This document shows positions 11,954 through 21,161 of a DNA stretch of 64,000 nucleotides, in pieces (within the stretch, counting starts at the first letter, position 1; each line of letters opens with the position of its first letter). The DNA comes from Phialophora verrucosa (lineage: Eukaryota > Ascomycota > Eurotiomycetes > Chaetothyriales > Herpotrichiellaceae), in assembly GCA_002099365.1 (NCBI GenBank), contig MSED01000013.1, positions 1,364,001-1,428,000 of the forward strand. Reading direction: 5' to 3'. The notes under the pieces are model-generated. The model did not search any database and was not told where the DNA came from. It saw only the letters and a list, made by a program, of their open reading frames with translations. The translations under genes were made by a program, and so were the position numbers.

Positions 11954-12484
11954 ATGGGGAGAATTGAGGCAGCATCCAGAGCCACGCTTCAACCAGGTCC
12001 CAGACAAAAGGAGCCTAGTGAAGAGCCAACCAACAGAGCCCAGGCCGGCATTGAAGCCCAATTTTTTCATGGTTGAGTGATCTTACTGAGGGTGACACTG
12101 GTCCAACCCCTCAAAGCACATGAAGTTGTGGTTCCCAGACCTGGAAACTGCCCAGCACATACCGCCACGCCTGGACGTGCTTCCGTCCGATTGGGGAAAC
12201 CAGCATCACATCAATCTCTTGAGCAGTTAGCGCCGTCTGGTTACCACTCGGGAACTGGTTACATCAATCGGAAGGGAGCTCAACAATGGTCTCCTGTGGA
12301 GATCGACTTCCTCATCTCCTCGACAGAAGGACTGTACCAAGCCACCAAACGTCAGTTGCCCGAAGCAATCGATGACAAGCTGCTCCAATTGGTAATCGCT
12401 ACCAGAAAAGGGGAAGAATGGGAGAGTCGCTTACAAAAGTTTCACGGGTACTATGCAACCTGGTTCAAAGAAGCAAAGCATTGA
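11954..12484 (+). CDS. WSPVE-motif protein, tandem relative of the upstream gene
   Basis: Proposed two-exon model: 11954-12071 and 12117-12484, with a 45-nt intron starting GTTGAG and ending AAAG. The frame closes to 161 residues. The C-terminal module contains AQQWSPVEIDFLISSTEGLY followed by KLLQLVIATRKGEEWESRLQ. This matches the upstream copy (QKWSPEELDFLYQLSEEW ... EEWARRM) closely enough to call the two tandem duplicates. A start at the GTG of 12077 without splicing is possible, but no in-frame ATG exists there. The N-terminal half is low-complexity. No function is known; a helical DNA-binding-like fold is only suggested by the spaced W, F and L residues. Confidence 0.45.
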
Positions 12485-12989
12485 CCGAAAGTTCTCCGGT
12501 ACGATGACACTGGGTCACGTCCAAATCCTTGCGGACCGACACAAGATCCACCCCGGCAAGACTTGATTTAATCGGCAAGCGATAACGCGAGTCGAGGACG
12601 GGGCGATGGACAGAAGCGTAAGCGCAAGCCAAGCAAGGAAGCAGAGGAGACTGCTATGCCTAAGAAGGGAGAAGAATCGAAAGAGATGGCTGGGTACAGG
12701 ATGGAATGCGCTGGTTTGAGCTTCTGAATGTATGCCAACGAGGATAGGGTTTCGACACCGACGCCGGGAATGGCTGTTACCAGGACCAGCCGGCATGTTC
12801 TCGGGATTCCGGTTTTTTCAACTTCGGAATGGGAAAATTCCGCCTGACTTGGAGAGGCAACTGTTCGCTCACCGAGTAGAGCCCGTCGCTATTGCCAGGT
12901 CCAAGAGACGGAGGCCCAGAGGACCGACACTAAGAGATAACATGTTACTGTCGTCCCATGTAGTTGAGTGCAGGTTCATGGTTTTCATC
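12485..12989. other. Intergenic, nothing recognised
   Basis: About 500 bp between the WSPVE gene and the 3' end of the convergent dihydrouridine synthase gene. Likely 3' untranslated sequence from both; no motif found. Confidence 0.4.
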
Positions 12990-14646
12990 TCAGCCACAGA
13001 CCAGACCAGGCTGAGGTAGTTCTTTGGAAGTCTGATCCAATGGTTGATCCAGGTTCCCCAGGTCATCCGTTCTGCGGATCGGCTGGGCCATACCCGCAAA
13101 TTTCCCCTTCGACGCTGCGTTGCCTGTACCCTTCTTGCTGGCCGTCATAGCTCCAACTTGAATTGCTTCTTCAGGTAAACGACGAATGTGAGGTTGACAA
13201 ACCCACCACGGTCTTCGGTACTTTAGTTCAGTTTTCTGTTTCGGCGTCAATTCATATTCCGACACTGCATCGGCGATGTCGGCGACTTCTGGTTTCACCT
13301 GCCCTGAAGTGTCGTATTCGTCGAGGCCATTCTTTACTGCTGCTTCTACCATGGCTAGCACCTTCTCGAAGCCGTTAATATCTCCAAGCCTGGTCTTTGC
13401 TAGTGCATCTCGAATGTCGGTATGAACAGTGATCAAGGGCCTTAACAGCTGGAAGAGGTGTCCTTGTATCGCTCTGATGCTTGGGTCAGACCTGTGCATC
13501 TTTGGCGCACCACCTCGCTTCCGCTTGTTGGTAGGGCCTTCATCCTCTGATTTCACAGCTTCCGTAATTACGAGATTATCCTCAGGATCTCCTCGAACGT
13601 ACAGCGGTTTGCGAGCTGGGGGTTCCGTATCAAGCGAGTGTCGGTAAATGATGTCAAGATATCTCCTGAAGACGCCATCCATGCGGTATCCTCCTTTCCC
13701 GTCCGGTCCATACCAATATTCCCGAGAATTGTATTCCTTTGGAGGTGCTGCAAATATTGTAGGATCCGAAAGATTACCTTCTGCACTCATAACACCGTCG
13801 GCACCGGTTGCAGCCAAGCTAGCTTCCAGGTCGCCCGAGTTCAATATATTGCCATTGGCGAAGATGACGGTTTCAGGGGGAAGGTTGTCTCGCAGATATC
13901 GAATCACAGACCAGTCTGCTATCCCAGTATTGTGACCTTTCTGTTCTCTTCTCCTTCCGTGCACAGTCAATATGCTTGCGCCTGCGGACAGTATCATCTT
14001 GGCATAGTCGAGGGTCTTCTCCCGTGTGTCAAGAATTCTCATCTTCGCCGTCACAGGCACCGACAATTCGTTGTGCAGTTTGTTGATCATTTTGTAGATA
14101 GTATCCCAGTCTTCTTGCAGGAAGGAACCGTAATGGCCCGACCGCGCAATTCCTTGCGGACATCCCAAATTCAAGTCAACCGCATCGCAATATGGAGCCA
14201 CATACTGCGCCGCGTCGAGCAAATCCTCTGGCTTATTTGCACAAAACTGCACAAAAAGGGGCCTATCCAACGCCGGATTCCCGTCCAGCCAAGGAGGGTC
14301 TGAGGATTTCTCTTTTGACTCCAGACTACTTCTCGTTGGCAGGAAGTGTGCGTCCCTGAATCTTGCGGTTTCTCGAAACAGTCGCGCGTGGAGCATGGGT
14401 GTGTACGCTACGAGAGATTTCGAGCGCTCTTCGTCAAGGTAGGATCGAGTCAGGAGTCTCCAGGCCTGGAAGACGGGTCAACATAAATCGCGTGCCGAAA
14501 AAGTGAGCGGGAGGACCGACGAATTCTGAGCGATCGACCATAGGTGCCACGATGTATTTGGGGCTGCCGATGCTTTCGTAGAAGGCTCGACCTGTCAGTT
14601 TGCCAGGCGACGGATGGCTGGTGCCCGCAGGCGATATTTGTGCCAT
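12990..14646 (-). CDS. DUS1: tRNA-dihydrouridine synthase, Dus1 type
   Basis: FMN enzyme that reduces uridine to dihydrouridine in the D-loop of tRNAs, probably in the cytosol or nucleus. Exons 14521-14646 and 12990-14465 are joined over a 55-nt intron (GTCGGT...CCAG), placing SEF next to AWRLL as in the family; 533 residues. KYIVAPMVDRSEF and YTPMLHARLF form the FMN-binding start. DLNLGCPQGIARSGHYGSFL carries the catalytic Cys (about 144). VHGRRREQKG, FANGNI and GVMSAEG complete the barrel. The C-terminal RRPWWVCQPHIRRLPEEA is typical of eukaryotic Dus1. The chosen ATG lies in CCATGG; an in-frame ATG at 14724 would add 26 residues that look like a targeting peptide. The tail after residue about 490 is basic and low-complexity, and its exact end is less sure. 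Confidence 0.93.
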
Positions 14647-15429
14647 GGTCCTGGAGAAAGATAAAATTTGTCTTTGGACCCGCGGATATGTGGTCGCAAA
14701 CCAAGTCAAAGCTGGTCTAGACATATGTGACGGGGAACCGAGGTGGAAGCAGGCTAGGATATTATCATCTTGTTCGATGGATCTCTTTACAAGCAAAATG
14801 CCTTTTTGCGAATAATTGAATCCAAGGTGCAACATGAGAACAAAATCATCATAATGCCACCAGAGGCACTAAAACTCCGCCACAGTGGGATAACGGCGGA
14901 GCATTCATGTTGTTCTTGCGCCCATGCTTTTCGGTGCCGCAGAATGTCTAGAAAAGCTTGCTTGAACATACTCCATAAGAATCATCACATCATTCTAGCC
15001 TCAACCTCCTCAAGTTTCCAGCATTTCCAACGATGTAGACAAAGCCGTTTCAGGGCCCGACCTCAACATCTTACCCGAACTCCTGCGAGTTCGAGCCACA
15101 TTCTTGTAATGATGATACACCTGATGAACCAATTCCATTCTGATGATTCGCCCAGTGTCTCACTTCTCTGTCAGTGCTCTTGAATATTACGATCGACACC
15201 AAATAGAGTGAGCAGACAACAGCGCCCACGGCTAACACTGCCATTGCCAATTTGTTTCTTCCCCTACCGAACAATAAGGTGGCGGTGCGGTTGCAGTCGA
15301 TGATGGGTTTACATGACACCTGACGCCTCCAAAAGTGCCATTGATACCCAGAGGAGACAGGTCAGTCGTTCTAGGGTAGGTGACATTCTCTGCACCTCCA
15401 CTAGGGTCTTTCATCTAGTCCTGCTTCTA
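14647..15429. other. Intergenic with a possible extra exon of the small secreted protein gene
   Basis: Divergent side of the DUS gene and downstream side of the small secreted protein. At 15232-15414 (-) a frame reading GAENVTYPRTTDLSPLG and GTFGGVRC resembles the usual C-terminal part of that secreted family, but three in-frame TAG codons separate it from the last exon. At about 15150-15320 (-) a hydrophobic stretch (LAMAVLAVGAVVCSLYLV) could be a membrane helix; its gene is unclear. Confidence 0.35.
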
Positions 15430-15965
15430 CTAGGCTATGACTTCGCAGTTCTTGTCCCTAGGAAGGGGTTAGATGTCAGTTGCTCTTTCTTTATCGCTGG
15501 ATAATGTGGTGTGATGGCAGTAGCTTGAGACGTACTTGAAGAAATTGCAGGTACACCCAGGGTTTGGACCCACTGAAGTGATAGAATGGTACTGCACATG
15601 AGCCTTGCGTCAGCACACCCAGTTCCAGGCGAAATCGAACGATGCTGTCTGAGAAATGATGCTTGGCTAGTCGATGGAGTAAAGATGCCCGGTCCTTGCG
15701 ACTCTCAACGCTAGCGACTCACAAACTGATTCTGTAAGGGTACGCAAAAGTCGACCAGAAACATGCGGTATTCACATTGGCCGGTGAAGTTCTTTTCCGT
15801 GCAGTAGTAGACCTGGTCGTGTCAATGCGTCAGAGGTATGACCGTCAGGTGGTAACGCACCCCACAAGTGACGTTGAGGGTCGGAATCCCGCCGGGGTAT
15901 GAGATTAAAGGTATGGCGGCAGCTAAAGTCCCCGCCATAAGTGGAAGAAGTCCACGAGTGCTCAT
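15430..15965 (-). CDS. Small secreted cysteine-rich protein
   Basis: Four exons (15861-15965, 15723-15812, 15536-15591, 15430-15457) with introns of 48, 131 and 78 nt. Donors are GTGCGT, GTGAGT and GTACGT, and acceptors CCAG, GCAG and CTAG; the last intron has a CTAAC branch site. Spliced length is 279 nt, 92 residues. The N-terminus MSTRGLLPLMAGTLAAAIPL is a signal peptide. The mature part holds seven Cys, with YYCTEKNFTGQC, then SITSVGPNPGCTCNFFKDKNC. This C-x-D/E-x-NF-x-G-x-C plus S-V-G-P-x-P-G pattern recurs in small secreted fungal proteins that resemble beta-gamma-crystallin repeats. A role in wall or host/environment interaction is inference. The frame after the stop resembles a missing C-terminal part, so the gene may be truncated by nonsense codons or have another splice form. 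Confidence 0.7.
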
Positions 15966-16306
15966 GTTGTCCGAGTAGGAGAATTGTGAAAAATTGAAAG
16001 TCAGTGTTGATGTCTCGAAAGGTGGTATTTGTATGCTTCGAAGTGATGGTGATACAGCGTGATCCATCTGCAGGTGCTTGTGGCCCGCGACGGCGAATTT
16101 CGGTTTTGTGAAGCATTGAATAATTCCGAAGGTAGGACTCGTCCGAGATCTGTCAAGCTCTCGAACATGCCTCCGAGATCTATCTGAATCCGTGTGACCG
16201 CCCGAGGATCGCGCCAAGCAGAACCTCCTTGGAGTTGTATCAGTTTCCAATTGACTTTCCATTGCGCGCCCGCAAAGCATATCTAGACTGATCGACAATT
16301 CGCAGA
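15966..16306. other. Intergenic, promoter of the secreted protein
   Basis: About 340 bp between two minus-strand genes. The sequence before the ATG at 15965 is CT- and TTTTCA-rich. No further gene seen. Confidence 0.4.
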
Positions 16307-16919
16307 TCAAGTTCTCAGCATCACACCGCCATCTTCGGAGGCAATGTCCACCTTGTCATTCTCGTCAATGCGGCTCGCTCCCGCTCCAGTGCCGAAGATC
16401 TTGTCAACCCGCGTTTCGCGGTCCCAGACAATATCGTGATCACCACCTTCACAAATCTTCTTGAAATATTTGATGCGATGTTGCGGGATCCACTCTTCGT
16501 CGGTGCTCTCAGAAATCCAATTTCTTGCAGGCATTTCCTTGATCCCTTCGAATCGTTCAAAGTAGCCGACAAGGTATTTTGAGATGTCGAGGCCTTTGTC
16601 CCACTGCAGTCGGCTAAGGACATCTAGAGGGAGAAGTGAGCAACTTGGCCGAAACTATCTCAGAGTGTGACTGGCCTTGAGCGGTTCGCATCTTGGGCAG
16701 AGGGGTGTCGTTGGTTGACGAAGCGGTGCCTTGTTTTCCCAGTCGCTTGTGCTTTGCGTAGCGCTCCAGCTCTCGAGCCTTCTTGATTACATCATTATTC
16801 TCCTGAACTCGTTCCTTGTCGATCTGCTGAAGGTGCTCCTGTGCAACACTCCTCAGAAAGTCGATTGCGTTGGACTGAGACTCAAGTGCGTAATCGTCTG
16901 TGGGACTGCGGCCCGCCAT
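16307..16919 (-). CDS. MJ1316 RNA-end-recognition domain protein (former DUF504)
   Basis: The N-terminal exon (from the ATG at 16919, MAGRSPTDDYALESQ) encodes a charged helix (EHLQQIDKERVQENNDVIKK). The C-terminal exon (to 16307) reads DVLSRLQWDKGLDISKYLVG, YFERFEGIKEMP, then WIPQHRIKYFKKI and DIVWDRETRVD. This is the compact PF04457 fold: L-x-W-D, V-G-Y-x-D/E-R-F, I-P-x-H-R-I, V-W-D-R. In the literature the domain is proposed to recognise RNA 2',3'-cyclic phosphate ends and is fused to ligase or phosphodiesterase modules in animals; here it stands alone. The frames of the two exons differ and the exact intron (somewhere in 16620-16800) is unresolved. GATAG at about 16655 is one candidate acceptor that keeps D-V-L in frame. 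Confidence 0.75.
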
Positions 16920-17479
16920 GAATGACGTTGTCTCGCTACTCTTACGTGGAAGTTTGTTGGAGGAAGGCCGACGCGCGTAGTGGAGGAACAACCTGGCTTT
17001 AAAAAGTGATTGATGGAGGGTGACTTGGCCGTTTGGCGAGTCGAGGCGCAGCAATCACTTGACCAGTATGACTCCCCTTTCGACGCTACTGTAACAGTCG
17101 AGAACAACTGCCTGAGATTACATCATTTCAAGTATGTCGCTGAACTTGCACGTACTCGGTCGGCTCCCTAGTGGCTTGCAGAATTCCAACACGCCTTGAA
17201 AGCAGAGATTGGGTGAGTCATCGCCCCGTATTGCGATGACTTCGAGTCTTTGAATGGCTGTGGTGTCAACAGTCTACAGTAGAGTCTGGCTCTTTCAATC
17301 CGTCAATACCGAGTTCGGTGTAAGATATATTGAGAATATGACAATGCAGGGTACAAAAGAACAACAACGATTATGATGTTCTTTGAAGACAAGGCAAAGG
17401 TCTAAGAGACGGTGAAGTCCGCCATTTCCGATAATTTGCCGCTGTCTCGGCTCCGCATCTCATGCGCCGCTTTTAAACA
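16920..17479. other. Intergenic, nothing recognised
   Basis: Promoter side of the MJ1316 gene, then unremarkable sequence up to the minisatellite. No convincing coding signal. Confidence 0.4.
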
Positions 17480-17722
17480 CCACTCACCTTCTCACTCACC
17501 TTCTCACTCACCTTCTCACTCACCTTCTCACTCACCTTCTCACTCACCTTCTCACTCACCTTCTCACTCACCTTCTCACTCACCTTCTCACTCACCTTCT
17601 CACTCACCTTCTCACTCACCTTCTCACTCACCTTCTCACTCACCTTCTCACTCACCTTCTCACTCACCTTCTCACTCACCTTCTCACTCACCTCCCTAGT
17701 CACCTTCTCGCTCACCTTCTCA
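17480..17722. repeat. 12-bp minisatellite, about 20 units
   Basis: The unit CACTCACCTTCT is repeated head to tail, perfectly from about 17480 to 17690, then with a few substitutions (CCTCCCTAGTCA, CTTCTCGCTCA) to 17722. Because 12 is a multiple of three, both strands stay open. The minus strand (17473-17817, 114 codons) starts MERSMLMAIYFPLFRVLSLL and runs into V-S-E-K repeats; the plus strand reads S-P-S-H repeats. Whether either is translated is unknown. Degenerate units lie only at the right end, which suggests expansion from the left-hand core. Confidence 0.9.
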
Positions 17723-17934
17723 TCTCTCGCGCAAAACACTGAATCTGCGCGAGTGAGCAAGAGAGACAACACGCGGAAGAGCGGAAAATATATGGCCATG
17801 AGCATCGACCGTTCCATGCTGACGAGATTACTCTGGTGAACTCGTCCATGGCCAGCCCACGAGATGGATTCACCTAGACATATTGGAAGCGCAACGAATT
17901 TCTGGTTGAATTGCTATTCCTCCATTCATACCTT

Positions 17935-18322
17935 GACCTTTGCAATGGTACTATGGATAAGTACATTTCGAAATTCAACATTCTCACCTTCCACCCATTT
18001 TTTGGCCAGCCAGACGAGAAGGTCGTGCTCTTCTGCTGCCGAGGGATCAAATAGGGAGAGGAGATTTTGCCATTCGCAAGCATCCCTTCCCATGAAGGTC
18101 AGAAGACTGTAGATAATCTGGAAGTCTCTCTTAGTATTCAGACCGATACATAGGTCATCCTTTGGCGATCTCTCTCAACCGTAGTCGTTCTAGCAGCAGC
18201 GAGTCTAGGCCGTTGTTACGAGTAGCGTTGTCAGGTCAGAACCCTTGTGGAAGGCTGTGGAGATCAACCATTCTGCTGGCTGTCAAAGGAGAGATGTCTT
18301 GGGTGTGGATTTCGTATGCTAG
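17935..18322 (-). pseudogene. Decayed gene of unknown family
   Basis: A coding-quality stretch read leftwards: EIHTQDISPLTASRMVDLHS, an in-frame TGA, NNGLDSLLLERLRLREIAK, a one-base frame change in AAAGGATGAC, then DDLCIGLNTKRDFQIIYSLL, TFMGRDACEWQNLLSLFD, EEHDLLVWLAKKWVEGENVE and NVLIHSTIAKVK. A GTATGA donor-like site follows at the end. Alternation of leucines with charged residues looks like a helical protein. One stop and one frameshift within about 390 bp argue for a pseudogene. No family recognised. Its 3' side runs into the minisatellite region. Confidence 0.5.
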
Positions 18323-18521
18323 GTTTCAATTAAGGAATTGCTATCAGGTTTGGCATTCGACACCTGGTTTGGCTGGGAGTTCACAGGTTTTGTACTATTG
18401 CGCTTGGAGCGGAACATCAATTCTCCAGGTAAATTCTTCGCCGGCATTGCCCGGGAAATGCCTTGCCGCGTCTTTCCGAGAACCCCGCGTTTTTCAACCA
18501 TCTAATTAGACTCCTCCCACC

Positions 18522-20873
18522 ATGTCGTATGTCCCTTTGCAAGATAATCGATTAGCCTGGCTCAAAGATGATCCATAGAGATCGGTTAGATGTCGACTGA
18601 TGGTGACCCACCATTCATGAAGCTGCCTTGACAGGACAATGCCGGCCCACAGGTCACGACGCGGATGGTATGTTGCGTCTTCCTTTGCATTTTCTTACCT
18701 GGGCTCTCGATTGACCTATGCCTCAGTGACACTTGTAGAAAGCGGCACATCAAATGTAAATCACAGATCCCAACTCCACCGCTCTGAATGACTGTTGAAC
18801 CGAGACATTACAGGTGACGAGCAACTTCCTGTCTGCCAAAATTGTGTCGACTCTCGCCGAAAGTGTTCAACACGACCTTTTATCTCGCTGTGGCGACATG
18901 ATGAAGCTTCGAGACCTGAGGAAGATGAAACAAATGAACATCACTATCTGCAAGTTCCAAAGCAAAGTCGGTCACGCATTCATTATGACAAGGTAGGACA
19001 CGTCTGAGACCTGGAGTAGTAGTGTTTGTATCTGAAAACCACAATGTCTCTACGCCGGAGGCAGAACCACACGATGAAACGGGAATACCTTGTGGCGATA
19101 TCCCAAACGCATCTCCAGATGGACTTGAAGGACTACAAGCCCAATCTATGGAGGCTCCCGATGCAACAATGGCAAATACCACAAATCTCCCGGCAACTGC
19201 TGAATACTCACTCACATCACCGAGCGTGTCGAATCAAGTGTTCCATGGGTCTACCACTAGGAGCCCTATATCTTTTCATTCAGATGGCTTCTTCGCCGGC
19301 CAGGATTACCTCCCTCCACAACCCCATTTGTCACCATTCAACGACCGAGACGTCCACACGGCCACAACATTTTCACCTATCAATCTTCCATCCTCTAGCA
19401 GCCGTTGCCCATTGAATAACCGTACCGAGGCACTGCTCCTGCGGCACTTTGTCAAAGATCTGTCACCTTGGGTATGTAGGATTTCATTTCACTTCTTGCA
19501 TGACAGCTAATTTTAACGGTCAAGTTTGATGTCACGGATCCTACCGATCACTTTCGTGTGGTGGTGCCTGAATTGGCCATGGTCAGCGAAGTTGTGCTAA
19601 ATGCGATATTCGCAATATCCGCGCTACACCTTGGTGGCGTCCCAGAGAAGAACACGATTGAGGGTTACGAGGTTCCCGTTGATGCGGTCCTGGCCGAAGT
19701 TTATCACACCAGATGCATAGGAATGCTCATAAGCCTAATCAACGAGGAAACGTCCAACACAAATGACGACGTTCTCACGGCCGCAGTCATATTGCGCAAG
19801 TTTGAAGAAATGCGCGGTAAGCTCTCCCTGCAAAAGCCTTGGATGCCGAAAAGTCCTAACATAGTATAAGGCTACGTGACACAACACGACTACGGTAGCC
19901 ACCTACAAGGGGTTTCTGCCCTCTTTAATTCTCGCAGCTGTGCTATTGCCGGTGGACTGGCCGAGGCAGCATTCTGGCAATTTGTGCGTCAAGATGCTTT
20001 CCTATCGCTTTCGATTCACCAAGCGCCCAAAATCGACTTTTCGAAGCAAGAATTTAGATTCTCGGTGTCCGAGGCGCCGGACAGTATTTGGGCGAATCGT
20101 ATCATCTTTTGTACGGTGATCATTTTGACCTACTGCTTCTCAGATGCGCCCAAGTCGCTCGCCCGATGGCAGGAACTTAATCAGCAAGTAAATGAATGGG
20201 ATGCAATGAAACCGGCTTCGTTCACCCCGATATTTTTCGAAGCTCCATCAATACCTGAAGGGAAACGATGGCCGGAACTTCAATTTTACGCCCCCTGGCA
20301 TGGTATGCAGTTGAGTCTTGATACAATCTTTCTTGTGAAACATCTTCTTTCAAAGTCCAATACTGACAGATTGATCTTGGAAGCAACTGGGACACAGTAT
20401 TTTCACCTTTGCAAGATTTTACTCAACCTATACCGGCCTGATACTCCATCTCCAGGAGCAGGACTAGAGTATAATCGTGCTCACCGGGAATTGAAGGTGG
20501 GTTTCAAGAATCAATCAGTCAGATGTTGATTATAAATACCTCGTGAAGGCAAGACAAAAGGTGTGACTGACCTGTGTCTTTTCCGTTCAGAAAGTAATTA
20601 TGCACCACACACGATTGATCTGTGGCATAGCACAATCAAACTATTTCGCCAATCCAAAGTTCAACATTGGACCCATCATTCTCATGTGTAAGTTGACACT
20701 CAGCATGCATTTGTACGATGCTGAACTGTCGAAAAGGTGGAGGTTGGTTCACAGAAGTCGATGAACAAAGGGCGATTCTGCATCTCTTACACGAGGCCGA
20801 AAAGGCACACGGATGGCCGACAAAGCACGTACGGGATTCTCTAGAAGATCATTGGGGAATGGATCCTTTGTAG
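18522..20873 (+). CDS. Zn(II)2Cys6 transcription factor of the central cluster
   Basis: Nine exons: 18522-18526, 18635-18667, 18727-18755, 18814-18966, 19023-19471, 19525-19816, 19871-20496, 20591-20687 and 20737-20873. They sum to 1,821 nt, 606 residues. The zinc cluster is intact: Cys13-x2-Cys16-x6-Cys23-x6-Cys30-x2-Cys33-x6-Cys40 (CDTCRKRHIKC, CQNCVDSRRKC), split by two introns. The middle is Ser/Thr/Pro-rich. From about residue 205 the fungal-specific activator region follows (LLRHFVKDLSPWFDVTDP, GSHLQGVSALFNSR), ending EKAHGWPTKHVRDSLEDHWG. The first exon is only ATGTC before a GTATGT donor; a start at 18639 would remove three residues only. The exon 4/5 junction (GTCGGT donor at 18967) is the least certain. 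It lies 288 bp before the FMN dehydrogenase and is a plausible regulator of the cluster. Confidence 0.88.
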
Positions 20874-21161
20874 AGTCGACAAACATCGAACCTCATCAGA
20901 AGAGAGTGAATCTTTGGCCGGAAAATTGTCTCTTTTGGGTTTTGAGTGGGAAACTTCTCAAGCCAAAGAGGTATCAAGTCCGTTGCACCCAATCAGGTGC
21001 TCCCAGACCGCGAGTCGAAATGACTACGATATCAACGAGGTACATTAGATGATCCCGTCAATGTCAAGAACACGAAATACACCCTCAATATCAACTTGCT
21101 TTCAGTTCAACTCGAAAACATCGCATGAGCCACAACAGTAGCAGGAAGGCTTTGAGAAGTG

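Noticed and set aside
17480..17722. CRISPR-like regular repeats
   Set aside because: Units are contiguous 12-mers without spacers, in a eukaryotic genome; it is a minisatellite.
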